A stretch of DNA of 64,000 nucleotides. Origin: Limnohabitans sp. Rim8. Its GTDB lineage: Bacteria > Pseudomonadota > Gammaproteobacteria > Burkholderiales > Burkholderiaceae_C. Numbering within the stretch: position 1 is the stretch's first letter; each line of letters starts with the position of its first letter. The translations under genes were made by a program, and so were the position numbers. The notes beneath the pieces were generated by a model. That model worked only from the letters and a program-made list of their open reading frames with translations. It did not search any database and was not told the origin of the DNA. This document shows, in pieces, positions 1 to 7,769 of this stretch. Where the stretch lies: NCBI GenBank assembly GCA_945897465.1, contig CAMDFK010000006.1, positions 62,001-126,000 on the forward strand, written 5' to 3'.

Positions 1-277
1 GCCAGATGCCCAGACGCTGACCACGCTGCAAGCCCTGAAGCAAAGCGCGGTGCCGGTGGACAGCCTGATCGTTGCCCGCCAGGCCCTGCAGGTGCCCGGC
101 TTCAAAGTGTTGGTGGACACACAAGGCTGGATGGCCAAGCGCTACGACGCCCAGCCCGGCACCACCTATTTGCTGCGCCCCGACCAGCATGTGCTGGCCC
201 GCTGGCGCAGACTGGACAGCGCCTGCCTGCAAGCGGCCATGACCCGTGCCTTGGGGCAAGTGGGCACACAGGCCTGA
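1..277 (+). CDS. FAD-dependent aromatic-ring monooxygenase, C-terminal end (partial)
   Basis: The reading frame is open from base 2 to the stop at 275-277, so this is the 3' end of a gene that begins outside the window. The last ~90 residues carry the signature of the thioredoxin-like C-terminal domain of MhpA/PheA-type flavin hydroxylases: a 'DTQGWMAKRYDAQPGTTYLL' stretch followed by 'RPDQHVLARWRRLD'. Family members hydroxylate aromatic rings using NAD(P)H and FAD in the cytoplasm. The FAD-binding part is not in view, so the substrate cannot be assigned. A DUF2783 gene follows 18 bp downstream, a pairing known for this monooxygenase group, and a VOC gene follows that. Confidence 0.8.
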   Translation, partial: PDAQTLTTLQALKQSAVPVDSLIVARQALQVPGFKVLVDTQGWMAKRYDAQPGTTYLLRPDQHVLARWRRLDSACLQAAMTRALGQVGTQA

Positions 278-295
278 ACGGAAGAGAGAACAGAC

Positions 296-538
296 ATGCC
301 CACCGACACCCCCACAGCCCTGAACACCGCGCCGAATTTTCACGAAGCCGGACGCCGCTTCTTCCGAGATTTTTCACCCGGCGACGAGTTTTATGAACAC
401 CTTATCGACGCGCACAACGGCCTGAGCGACGAACAAAGCGAGGCGCTCAACGCCCGCCTGATTTTGCTGCTGGCCAACCACATTGGCGACTTGCGCGTAT
501 TGCGCGAAGCGCTGCAGGCCGCCCGGCTCGCGCCATGA
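296..538 (+). CDS. DUF2783 small protein
   Basis: An 80-residue protein whose core ('FYEHLIDAHNGLSDEQSEAL' then 'NARLILLLANHIGD') matches the DUF2783 family as I know it. Such genes usually sit directly after MhpA-like flavin hydroxylases, as here (18-bp gap, AGAGAGAA purine stretch upstream of the ATG). The role is unknown; a small helical partner or stabiliser of the hydroxylase is plausible from linkage only. No signal peptide or membrane segment is visible. Confidence 0.75.
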   Translation: MPTDTPTALNTAPNFHEAGRRFFRDFSPGDEFYEHLIDAHNGLSDEQSEALNARLILLLANHIGDLRVLREALQAARLAP

Positions 539-578
539 TGCGAAAAAGCATCGATTGCCTCGGCCTGCCTCCTTTGCT

Positions 579-611
579 GTCACTGCGAGGAGCGCAGCGA
601 CGCGGCAGTCT
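579..611. repeat. Dispersed intergenic repeat, half-element
   Basis: The stretch begins GTCACTGCGAGGAGCGCAGC and ends CGGCAGTCT. A close inverted copy forms the right half of the element at 47519-47583, and a related sequence (GTCATTGCGAGCGAAGCGCG) lies at 58939. It falls in the gap between the DUF2783 and VOC genes. Confidence 0.6.
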
Positions 612-671
612 CAACCACGCCGGATTGACCATCGCCCATTGCCAGATTCGACTTCCTCTGAAGGAAACCCC

Positions 672-1208
672 ATGAAAATCGACCGCATCCACCACGTCGC
701 CTACCGCTGCAAAGACGCCAAAGCCACCGTCGAGTGGTACGTGAAAAATCTGAACATGGAATTCGTGCTGGCCATCGCCGAAGACCTGGTGCCCTCCACC
801 AAAGCCCCCGACCCTTACATGCACGTGTTTCTGGATGCGGGCGGCGGCAACGTGCTGGCGTTTTTTGAACTCCCCAACTCACCCGAGATGGGCCGCGACA
901 CCAACACCCCGGAATGGGTGCAGCACATCGCCTTCAAAGTCGACAGCCTGCCAGCCCTGGAAGACGCCAAGGCCCGGCTGCAAGCCAATGGCATCGACGT
1001 GCTCGGCCCCACCAACCACACCATCTTCAAGAGCATCTACTTTTTTGACCCCAACGGCCACCGCCTGGAACTGGCCACTGACGTGGGCACGCCCGACATG
1101 TACGCCAAGCTCGATGCCTGCAAGTGGGACATGCTCCATGAGTGGGCCCAAACCAAACGCGCCCCCAAACACGCGGCCTGGATGCACGAGCCCGAGCTGC
1201 ACAGCTGA
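672..1208 (+). CDS. VOC (glyoxalase/dioxygenase superfamily) protein
   Basis: A 178-residue protein starting 'MKIDRIHHVAYRCKDAKATV' and ending with the usual VOC strand 'SIYFFDPNGHRLELATD'. Candidate metal ligands are the early His ('IHHVAYR'), the His in 'WVQHIAFKV' and the Glu of 'HRLELA'. The superfamily includes ring-cleavage dioxygenases, glyoxalases and lyases, so the reaction is not defined. The ATG at 672 is preferred over longer in-frame starts because AAGGAA lies 5 bp upstream and the family N-terminus begins here. Its place behind a flavin hydroxylase suggests a step in aromatic catabolism, but this is inference. Confidence 0.8.
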   Translation: MKIDRIHHVAYRCKDAKATVEWYVKNLNMEFVLAIAEDLVPSTKAPDPYMHVFLDAGGGNVLAFFELPNSPEMGRDTNTPEWVQHIAFKVDSLPALEDAKARLQANGIDVLGPTNHTIFKSIYFFDPNGHRLELATDVGTPDMYAKLDACKWDMLHEWAQTKRAPKHAAWMHEPELHS

Positions 1209-1261
1209 AGCGCCACGCTGCTGGGGGCCGAGTCTGCTGGCACCCCCTGACCCACGATGCT

Positions 1262-1513
1262 TCACCGTTTCGCCAGCGCCTCACGTTTGCGCTTAGCCAA
1301 TATTCGGGCCGAGTTGAGCCCGGTGAGCACCATGATGGGCCACAAAAAGGTGCAGACCAAGGCCCACAAGAGGCGAGCGCCCAAGGTGGCGCTCCCTTCG
1401 GGCGTATCGACTTGATGAGGCCCCTCGCTGAAGATGTGCTGATAGGAAAAAGTGGCCAGGCCGAATGCAGCACCAAACAAGAGAAACAGATAGATGTAGA
1501 TGTTCAAGGTCAT
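1262..1513 (-). CDS. Small membrane protein, unknown function
   Basis: About 83 residues with two hydrophobic segments ('LNIYIYLFLLFGAAFGLATF' and 'LLWALVCTFLWPIMVLTGL') and a basic tail ('ILAKRKREALAKR'), giving a two-pass inner-membrane topology. I do not recognise a family. The start is uncertain: a GTG at 1540, an ATG at 1513 and a TTG at 1507 are all in frame. AGGAG (1518-1514) abuts the ATG but lies 6 bp from the TTG, so the TTG may be the true start. It is convergent with the VOC gene. Confidence 0.5.
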   Translation of the reverse strand: MTLNIYIYLFLLFGAAFGLATFSYQHIFSEGPHQVDTPEGSATLGARLLWALVCTFLWPIMVLTGLNSARILAKRKREALAKR

Positions 1514-1743
1514 CTCCTGGGTAAGGGTCAACAGGGCCACCTGAATGGGCGGTTTACCTGACCTGAAGCCAATGGTCCAAATCAGTGTAACTTTAAATTT
1601 ACTCTAAAGATTGTAAAAAATTCGTTTCACAAAGGGCTTTAACGGCAGAGCCCTTCACCCATCTGGCGGCTGAAAGTCGCAAATTTAACTTTAGAGCTTG
1701 AAACGCTGTGCCACATCGATTGGCATACCAAACAATCTGTGAC

Positions 1744-2943
1744 TCATCGCCTGCGCAAGAGGTACTGCGCCACAGCACCCGTCAAGGCAAAGGCCAACAT
1801 CATCCAGCCCAGGTTCACCGCGCCTTCGTGTGGCACCAGTCCGACCAGGTAGCCGCCTGTGGCTCCGGTGAGTTGCTGCATGAGGCCTGCCACCGCTGCG
1901 GCCGATCCGGCCAGTGCGGGCACCACCCCCACGGTGCCTGCCAGGGCTGGCGGATTGAGCAAGCCATGGCCAAAACCCAGTATGAGCAGCGGCAAGGCCA
2001 CAGCCAGCGCCGTTTGTACACCCCCCAAGCCCAGCGCCAGCATCACGACCAAACCCACCAGCGTCAGGGCCTGGCCCCAGGCCATCACCCGCGATTCGCC
2101 CGCTTGCGCAATCAGCCGCGAGGTCATGAAATTGCCCAAGATGTAGGACACCGGCACGGCCATGATGAACCAACCAATGCCGTCCGGACCAATGCCATAG
2201 CCCTTGAGCACAATGGGCGCCCCGGCCAAGAAGGCGTAAAACGTGGCGGTGGTCGCGGCCAGTATGGCGACGTAGAGCAAAAAGCGCGGCTCGCGCAGCA
2301 GACGTGCATAAGCGCTCAACATGGCACGCAGCCAGTGGCTGTCAACGGGCGCTGGTTTGGCCACACGCGGCAAGCCCAGCCGGGCTGCGACCAAGAGCAG
2401 CACCGCCAACACCGCCAGCAGCACAAAATTGGCTTGCCAGCCCAAGCGCACATGGATCTGACCGCCGATGAGAGTGGCCAGCGGTGGGCACATGCCCATC
2501 GCCATGCCGATGTAGGCCATGACGCGGGTGCGTTGCGGCCCGCTGAACAGGTCTTGCACCATGGAGCGGCTCACCACCATGCTGGCCGCGCTGCCTGCGC
2601 CTTGCAGCACACGGGCGGCCGTGAGTGTGGCGATGTCGGTGGACAGTGCAGCCATGATGGACGCCAGTCCCGCCACCACCAGGCCCAACATCAAAATGGG
2701 TTTGCGCCCGTGTCGGTCGGACAGCGGGCCGTACACGAGTTGCAGAGCACCGTAGGCGACCACATAGCCGCTGAAAGTCAGCTGCACATCGGCCTGGCGG
2801 GTGCTGAAGATGTCACCCCATTCCTGCATGGACGGCAGGCACAAGGTCATGGCCAAGAGGCCAAAGGAGATTTGCGCCAGCACGTTGGCGATCAGCCGGG
2901 GACTGTGGGCGGCCGAGCCTGGCGTGCCGGACGCGATGGCCAT
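1744..2943 (-). CDS. Bcr/CflA-family MFS multidrug exporter
   Basis: 399 residues with about 12 hydrophobic segments. The MFS loop 2-3 motif is clear ('GPLSDRHGRKPILMLGLVV'), and motif C-like glycines follow ('ARVLQGAGSAASMVVSRSMV'), which points to the 12-TM Bcr/CflA drug:H+ antiporter group. It should export small compounds using the proton gradient. It starts 1 bp after the metW stop and is the last gene of the metX-metW run, so it is probably co-transcribed with methionine genes; whether it exports an amino-acid-like compound is unknown. A hairpin with AAGGGCT/AGCCCTT arms at about 1637-1661 may end this transcript. Confidence 0.85.
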   Translation of the reverse strand: MAIASGTPGSAAHSPRLIANVLAQISFGLLAMTLCLPSMQEWGDIFSTRQADVQLTFSGYVVAYGALQLVYGPLSDRHGRKPILMLGLVVAGLASIMAALSTDIATLTAARVLQGAGSAASMVVSRSMVQDLFSGPQRTRVMAYIGMAMGMCPPLATLIGGQIHVRLGWQANFVLLAVLAVLLLVAARLGLPRVAKPAPVDSHWLRAMLSAYARLLREPRFLLYVAILAATTATFYAFLAGAPIVLKGYGIGPDGIGWFIMAVPVSYILGNFMTSRLIAQAGESRVMAWGQALTLVGLVVMLALGLGGVQTALAVALPLLILGFGHGLLNPPALAGTVGVVPALAGSAAAVAGLMQQLTGATGGYLVGLVPHEGAVNLGWMMLAFALTGAVAQYLLRRR

Positions 2944-2944
2944 G

Positions 2945-3529
2945 TCAGCTGCGCTGCAGTTTGTAGACCGCTGTGCCCGCCATCAGGTTGGGCATCCAAC
3001 GCACTTCCTGGCCCTGCTGCAGGCCGAATGCGTCCATGATGCGCAACTGGTTTTTACGGGCCAGGTCGCCAAAGTCGGCGTAAGTACCCACGCGGATATT
3101 GGGCGTGTCGTACCACTGGTAGGGCAGGCGCTTGGTCACCGGCATGCGGCCTTGCAGCACACTCAGGCGATTGAACCCGTGCGCAAAATTGGGGAACGCC
3201 ACGATGCCCACGCGGCCTACGCGCACGGTCTCGCGCAGCATGGTCTCGGCGTTGCGCAGGTGTTGCAGGGTGTCGATTTGCAGCACCACGTCAAACGACT
3301 GGTCGGCAAACAGGCTCAGGCCTTCATCCAGGTTCAGCTGGATCACGTTCACGCCGCGCTGCACGCAAGCGTGCACATTGGCGTCGTCCAGCTCCACACC
3401 GTAACCCGTGCAGCCCTTGTGTTGCTGCAGATAGGCCAGCAAGGCACCATCGCCACAGCCCAAGTCAAGCACGCGGGCGCCATGTGGCACCAGGCGGGCC
3501 ATGGCTTGCATGATCAGGGGGTCGCTCAT
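2945..3529 (-). CDS. metW: MetW, methionine biosynthesis methyltransferase-like protein
   Basis: 194 residues with a class I SAM-binding motif near the N-terminus ('[20 protein letters not shown]') and the MetW-typical '[20 protein letters not shown]' and '[17 protein letters not shown]' blocks. In many proteobacteria MetW is encoded next to MetX and is needed for full homoserine acyltransferase activity. Its ATG overlaps the metX stop by 4 bp (ATGA, 3526-3529), which indicates translational coupling. Confidence 0.95.
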   Translation of the reverse strand: MSDPLIMQAMARLVPHGARVLDLGCGDGALLAYLQQHKGCTGYGVELDDANVHACVQRGVNVIQLNLDEGLSLFADQSFDVVLQIDTLQHLRNAETMLRETVRVGRVGIVAFPNFAHGFNRLSVLQGRMPVTKRLPYQWYDTPNIRVGTYADFGDLARKNQLRIMDAFGLQQGQEVRWMPNLMAGTAVYKLQRS

Positions 3530-4680
3530 GCGGCACCTCCCACGTTCAAAGTCTTCGCCATGTTGTCAAAGTAAGAGCGCACCACGTTCATGTAGCGGGC
3601 ATCGTCCAGCAAAAAGGCGTCGTGGCCGTGCGGCGCGTCGATCTCGGCGTAGCTCACATCGCGGCGGTTGTCGAGCAGCGCCTTGACCATTTCGCGGCTG
3701 CGGGCGGGTGAAAAGCGCCAGTCGGTGCTGAAGCTGATCAACAAGAACTTGCAGTTGGCACGGGCCAATGCCTTGGACAGGTCGCCACCAAAGGCACGCG
3801 CCGGGTCGAAGTAATCGAGCGCCCGGGTGATCAGCAAATAGGTGTTGGCGTCAAAGTACTCGCTGAATTTGTCGCCCTGGTAGCGCAAATAACTCTCGAT
3901 CTGGAACTCCACTTCTTGCGTGGAGTATTTGTAGCCGGTGGGGTTGTGCGTGACGGCTTCGCGCAGCTCGCGGCCAAACTTTTCGTTCATCACGTCGTCG
4001 CTCAGGTAGGTGATGTGGCCGATCATGCGGGCGATGCGCAGACCGCGTTTGGGCACCACGCCCTTTGAGTAAAAGTGACCGTCGTTGAAATCCGGATCGG
4101 TCACGATGGCGCGTCGGGCCACCTCGTTGAAAGCGATGTTCTCAGCGTTCAGGTTGGGGGCGCTCGCCACCACCACCGCGTGTTTCACGCGCTCAGGGTA
4201 TTGCAGCGTCCAAGACAGCGCCTGCATGCCGCCCAAGCTCCCACCCATCACAGCGGCCAGTTGTTGGATACCTAAAGCGTCGAGCAAGCGGGCTTGGGCG
4301 TTGACCCAGTCTTCCACGGTGACCACCGGGAAATCAGCGCCATAGACGCGCCCGGTGTCGGGGTTGGTGTGCATAGGGCCGGTGGAGCCAAAGCAAGAAC
4401 CCAGGTTGTTCACGCCGATCACAAAAAAGCGGTCGGTGTCGAGCGACTTGCCGGGGCCGATCATGTTGTCCCACCAGCCCAGGTTTTTGGGTTGGTCGGC
4501 GTACACGCCCGCTACATGGTGCGAAGCGTTGAGCGCGTGGCAGATCAGCACCGCGTTGGATTTGTCGGCATTGAGCGTGCCGTAGGTTTCGTAGCTCAGC
4601 GAATAGCCACGGAGGGTCGCGCCGCTTTGCAAGGGCAAAGAGGCCTCAAACAGCATGCTTTGGGATTCGGCGATCAGCAT
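3526..4680 (-). CDS. metX: Homoserine O-acyltransferase MetX
   Basis: 384 residues of the alpha/beta-hydrolase MetX family, catalysing acylation of L-homoserine, the entry step of methionine synthesis. The nucleophile elbow is '[16 protein letters not shown]' (Ser148); the other triad members are the Asp in '[10 protein letters not shown]' and the His in '[13 protein letters not shown]'. '[20 protein letters not shown]' is the family loop. Betaproteobacterial members often use succinyl-CoA rather than acetyl-CoA; the sequence alone does not settle this for me. The first ATG (4680) is used; another ATG lies 8 codons in, and neither has a strong Shine-Dalgarno. The leader contains a SAM-II-like aptamer and an intrinsic terminator. 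Confidence 0.95.
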   Translation of the reverse strand: MLIAESQSMLFEASLPLQSGATLRGYSLSYETYGTLNADKSNAVLICHALNASHHVAGVYADQPKNLGWWDNMIGPGKSLDTDRFFVIGVNNLGSCFGSTGPMHTNPDTGRVYGADFPVVTVEDWVNAQARLLDALGIQQLAAVMGGSLGGMQALSWTLQYPERVKHAVVVASAPNLNAENIAFNEVARRAIVTDPDFNDGHFYSKGVVPKRGLRIARMIGHITYLSDDVMNEKFGRELREAVTHNPTGYKYSTQEVEFQIESYLRYQGDKFSEYFDANTYLLITRALDYFDPARAFGGDLSKALARANCKFLLISFSTDWRFSPARSREMVKALLDNRRDVSYAEIDAPHGHDAFLLDDARYMNVVRSYFDNMAKTLNVGGAA

Positions 4681-4698
4681 CGAATGTGTTCAGGTGTG

Positions 4699-4739
4699 CA
4701 AAAAACAAAACCCGGCTTCGCAGTCAGCTGGGCCGGGCT
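4699..4739 (-). terminator. Intrinsic terminator in the metX leader
   Basis: On the minus strand GCCCGGC pairs with GCCGGG across an inner CAG/CTG hairpin, followed by GTTTTGTTTTTTG. It lies between the SAM-II-like aptamer and the metX ATG, which ends 19 bp further on. It could serve as a riboswitch-controlled attenuator or stop read-through from the upstream TMEM165 gene. Confidence 0.8.
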
Positions 4740-4757
4740 TCAGTGGGTTGAAACACA

Positions 4758-4823
4758 CGCCATTTAGCTGAATTTCGAAACCATCACGGTTTCGGCGCCC
4801 GCAATCGGGTTCAAATCGGCGCA
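4758..4823 (-). promoter_or_regulatory. SAM-II (SAM_alpha)-like riboswitch upstream of metX
   Basis: The minus strand reads GCGCCGATTTGAACCCGATT then GCGGGCGCCGAAACC, and ends AATTCAGCTAAATGGC. This follows the SAM-II pattern: a GCGC-type P1 strand, GAUUU, AACC, AUUGC, the complementary GCGC strand, GA, and the 3' AGCUAAA pseudoknot strand. P1 here is GCGCC/GGCGC. An extra 7-bp hairpin (CGAAACC/GGTTTCG, 4776-4794) occupies the linker before AGCUAAA. The position 5' of metX is the classic SAM-II location. SAM binding should reduce metX expression. Confidence 0.85.
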
Positions 4824-4923
4824 TGGTCTAAGTATAAGGGCGTTCAATCAGGGCCCAACAATGGCGCTGCACAAGGCTTCGGCCAGACGAAGCGTCAAAT
4901 GCCAAGGCCGCTTAGCAGGGGAT

Positions 4924-5490
4924 TTAGCTGCCCCAGCCCGACAGCGCAATCACCCCCAACACGGCAAATATGCCCGCCGAGATCCGGTGCACCAAACGCA
5001 GCGGAACGCGCCGGGTGATGGCGTCGCCCAGCCACACCACCGGGGCGTTGGCCAGCATCATGCCCAGTGTGGTGACCGCCACCACGGCGAACCAAGCCTT
5101 GTACTGCGCAGCCAGCATGACGGTGGCAATTTGCGTTTTGTCACCCATCTCAGCCAGAAAAAAGGCCACCACGGTGGTCAAAAACACGCCCATGCGCGGG
5201 GCGCTGTCACCTTCTTCTTCGTCGAGTTTGTCGGGGATCAGCATCCACACCGCCATGGCAATGAAGGACGCGCCCAGCACCCAGCGCAGCACCTCGGGCC
5301 CCATCACGGTGGTGACCCAGCTGCCCACCGCTCCGGCCAAGCCATGGTTGGCCAAGGTGGCCACCAAAATGCCCAGCAAGATGGGCCAAGGTTTGCGGAA
5401 ACGGGCGGCCAGCACGAGTGACAACAGCTGGGTTTTGTCACCCATTTCGGCCAAAGCCACGATGGCGGTAGACACGAAGAATGCTTCCAT
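4924..5490 (-). CDS. TMEM165/GDT1 (UPF0016) family cation transporter
   Basis: 188 residues with six hydrophobic segments in two homologous halves, each carrying the family signature E-M-G-D-K-T-Q (residues 15-21 and 114-120). A charged loop ('PDKLDEEEGDSAPRM') joins the halves. Family members move Mn2+ and/or Ca2+ out of the cytoplasm, probably against H+; bacterial members are mainly linked to manganese export. I looked for a yybP-ykoY Mn riboswitch upstream (5491-5690) and did not find its core. It is divergent from amtB and lies upstream of, and in line with, metX. Confidence 0.9.
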   Translation of the reverse strand: MEAFFVSTAIVALAEMGDKTQLLSLVLAARFRKPWPILLGILVATLANHGLAGAVGSWVTTVMGPEVLRWVLGASFIAMAVWMLIPDKLDEEEGDSAPRMGVFLTTVVAFFLAEMGDKTQIATVMLAAQYKAWFAVVAVTTLGMMLANAPVVWLGDAITRRVPLRLVHRISAGIFAVLGVIALSGWGS

Positions 5491-5557
5491 GGGGGAGTTG
5501 GGACGCGGGCCAGAACAGCGGGTCAGAGTGAGGGACGCATCTTACGTGAGGGCTCTG

Positions 5558-5622
5558 TGCACCGGTTTGGGGGACATGGGGGTGCCCAGCAAGCGTATGC
5601 CTCTTTGGGTGCGCTTATTGCT
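5558..5622 (+). promoter_or_regulatory. Candidate NtrC site plus sigma-54 promoter for amtB
   Basis: At 5558-5574, TGCACC-N4-TGGGGGA resembles the NtrC dyad TGCACC-N4-TGGTGCA (5 of 7 in the right arm). About 35 bp downstream GG (5608-5609) and GC (5620-5621) are separated by exactly 10 bp, within TTTGGGTGCGCTTATTGCTT, as in -24/-12 promoters, although the T before GG is a G. Ammonium transporter genes are classic NtrC/RpoN targets. The match is imperfect. Confidence 0.4.
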
Positions 5623-5694
5623 TTTGTTTGGTGCGCTAGGGCGGATGACGCTCAAAATGCACCAAATTAATTCAAACATCACCGAAAGACGATC

Positions 5695-6897
5695 GTGGAA
5701 GCACTAAAACAGGGCGCGGATGCGCTTTTTATTTTGTTGGGCGGCATCATGGTGTTGGCCATGCACGCCGGTTTTGCATTTCTGGAGCTGGGCACGGTTC
5801 GCAAAAAGAACCAGGTCAATGCGTTGGTCAAAATTCTGGTGGATTTTTCGGTGTCCACCGTGGTTTATTTTGTGGTGGGCTACAGCGTGGCCTACGGCAC
5901 CACATTCTTTGTGGGGGCGGAACAGCTGGCCACCAAGAACGGTTATGACTTGGTCAAGTTCTTCTTTTTGCTGACCTTTGCGGCGGCCATTCCCGCCATC
6001 ATTTCGGGCGGCATTGCCGAGCGGGCCAAGTTTTGGCCACAGCTGATCGCCACGGCGGTGATCGTGGGCTTTGTTTACCCCTTCTTTGAGGGCATTGCAT
6101 GGAACCAGCACTTTGGCGTACAGGCCTGGATCAAGGCGGTCACGGGCGATGAGTTCCATGACTTTGCAGGCTCGGTGGTGGTCCATGCCATGGGCGGCTG
6201 GATCGCCCTGCCGGCTGTGATTTTGCTGGGTGCCCGCTACAACCGTTACCGCAAGGACGGCGTGGTGTCGGCGCACCCACCTTCGAGCATTCCTTTCCTG
6301 GCTTTGGGTTCGTGGATCCTGATTGTGGGCTGGTTTGGCTTCAATGTGATGAGCGCCCAGACGCTGGACAAAATTTCGGGACTGGTGGCGGTCAACTCCT
6401 TGATGGCCATGGTGGGCGGCACCTTGGCGGCTTTGGTCTTGGGCAAAAACGACCCTGGCTTTGTGCACAACGGCCCCTTGGCCGGTTTGGTGGCGGTGTG
6501 TGCAGGCTCCGACTTGATGCACCCTTTTGGTGCCTTGGTGGTGGGCGCTGTGGCGGGTGCTTTGTTTGTGGTCATGTTCACCCTGACCCAGAACAAGTGG
6601 AAGATCGACGACGTGCTGGGCGTGTGGCCCTTGCATGGCATTTGCGGCGCGTGGGGCGGCATCGCTGCAGGCATTTTTGGCGCCAGCAGCCTGGGGGGTT
6701 TGGGCGGCGTCAACCTGACGGCGCAATTGATCGGCACCGCGATGGGTGTGGCTTGGGCTTTGTTCGGTGGCTTGGTGATTTACGGTTTGTTGAAAATCAC
6801 GCTGGGTCTGAAACTCAGCCCGGAGGAAGAATACGACGGCGCCGACTTGAGCATTCACAAAATCAGCGCCACCCCAGACCGCGAAGTGAGTTGGTAA
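5695..6897 (+). CDS. amtB: Ammonium transporter AmtB
   Basis: 400 residues, 11 predicted membrane segments. Family marks are 'FLELGTVRKKNQVNALVK', 'DFAGSVVVHAMGGWIALP' with the first pore His, and 'WPLHGICGAWGGIAAGIFG' with the second pore His. It conducts ammonium across the inner membrane. The start is the GTG at 5695; a conventional signal sequence is absent, so the N-terminus is shorter than in E. coli AmtB. No glnK (PII partner gene) adjoins it, unlike the common glnK-amtB operon, so the PII regulator must be encoded elsewhere. Confidence 0.95.
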   Translation: MEALKQGADALFILLGGIMVLAMHAGFAFLELGTVRKKNQVNALVKILVDFSVSTVVYFVVGYSVAYGTTFFVGAEQLATKNGYDLVKFFFLLTFAAAIPAIISGGIAERAKFWPQLIATAVIVGFVYPFFEGIAWNQHFGVQAWIKAVTGDEFHDFAGSVVVHAMGGWIALPAVILLGARYNRYRKDGVVSAHPPSSIPFLALGSWILIVGWFGFNVMSAQTLDKISGLVAVNSLMAMVGGTLAALVLGKNDPGFVHNGPLAGLVAVCAGSDLMHPFGALVVGAVAGALFVVMFTLTQNKWKIDDVLGVWPLHGICGAWGGIAAGIFGASSLGGLGGVNLTAQLIGTAMGVAWALFGGLVIYGLLKITLGLKLSPEEEYDGADLSIHKISATPDREVSW

Positions 6898-7128
6898 AAC
6901 AACAACATCAAGGTGCGCCAGAAGACGTTTTGACGGGGCTTTAGGGAAAATGCCTTGCATTTTTTTTGGTGATATCGCAGATAATGACTTGACTTCGGTG
7001 GAAAAACCCTGAAGTTCAGTTTGCGGTGACCAGATCAGTTTCGCTTTCCTTCCAGTGTTTTCAGGTTTGTTGAATGCGCTTTCGGAGCTCCATCGCTTTT
7101 ATTTCTGTGTTTTGAGGAGTCCCTTTTC

Positions 7129-7725
7129 ATGGGCAACAAACTTTACGTCGGCAACCTGCCTTACTCGGTTCGCGACGGCGATCTGGAACAAGCCTTCGGC
7201 GAATTCGGTGCTGTGACCAGCGCCAAAGTCATGATGGAACGCGATACCGGCCGCTCCAAAGGCTTTGGTTTTGTGGAAATGGGCAGCGACGACGAAGCAC
7301 AAGCCGCGATCAATGGCATGAACGGCCAACCTTTGGGTGGTCGCAATGTGGTGGTCAACGAAGCACGCCCCATGGAAGCGCGTCCTCCCCGCACAGGCGG
7401 TGGCGGCTTCGGCGGTGGTCGCCGTGAAGGCGGTGGTGGTTACGGCGGCGGTGGCGGCGGCTTCGGCGGTGGTGGCTATGGCGGCGGCCGTGAAGGCGGC
7501 GGTGGCTACGGCGGCGGCCGTGAAGGCGGCGGTGGTTATGGTGGTGGCCGTGAAGGCGGCGGCGGTTATGGCGGTGGCCGTGACGGTGGTGGCCGTGACG
7601 GTGGTGGCCGCGGCGAAGGCGGCGGCGGTTTCCGCAGCCCCTACGGTGCGGGACCTCGCGGCGGTGGTGGTCGGCGTGAAGGTGGGGGTTACGGTGGTGG
7701 CCGTGACGAAGGCGGCGGTTACTGA
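7129..7725 (+). CDS. Glycine-rich RRM RNA-binding protein
   Basis: 198 residues: one RRM domain (about 3-80) with RNP2 'LYVGNL' and RNP1 'KGFGFVEM', then a low-complexity tail of about 110 residues rich in Gly, Arg and Tyr (RGG/YGG type). Such small RRM proteins are common in betaproteobacteria and cyanobacteria and are often cold-induced. The strong RBS TGAGGAG sits 11 bp before the ATG, after a long leader (about 150 bases or more). The tail is unusually long, and its phase-separating composition resembles plant and animal glycine-rich RNA-binding proteins. A terminator follows. Confidence 0.92.
   Translation: MGNKLYVGNLPYSVRDGDLEQAFGEFGAVTSAKVMMERDTGRSKGFGFVEMGSDDEAQAAINGMNGQPLGGRNVVVNEARPMEARPPRTGGGGFGGGRREGGGGYGGGGGGFGGGGYGGGREGGGGYGGGREGGGGYGGGREGGGGYGGGRDGGGRDGGGRGEGGGGFRSPYGAGPRGGGGRREGGGYGGGRDEGGGY
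7477..7596 (+). repeat. 30-bp in-frame tandem repeats in the RRM gene
   Basis: Three exact protein repeats YGGGREGGGG (residues 117-146) are followed by a diverged copy beginning YGGGRDGGGR. The DNA copies differ mainly at third positions, so the repeat is old enough to have drifted or was kept by selection. Copy number could vary between strains. Confidence 0.85.
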
Positions 7726-7769
7726 TCGGGCATTTGTTCTCGCTCATCACCCAGTCGATGATCAACCCA

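Noticed and set aside
1708-3039. 443-residue plus-strand frame over the MFS gene
   Set aside because: Gln/His-rich composition and complete overlap with a clear transporter; a codon-position shadow.
5491-5690. yybP-ykoY manganese riboswitch upstream of the TMEM165-family gene
   Set aside because: Such genes often carry it, but neither the conserved internal loops nor the paired core were found on the minus strand here.
5704-6960. 418-residue minus-strand frame opposite amtB
   Set aside because: His/Gln-rich shadow of amtB with no recognisable domain.
7477-7596. Possible CRISPR-like regularly spaced repeat
   Set aside because: The repeats are contiguous, in frame and encode a glycine-rich tail; there are no unique spacers.
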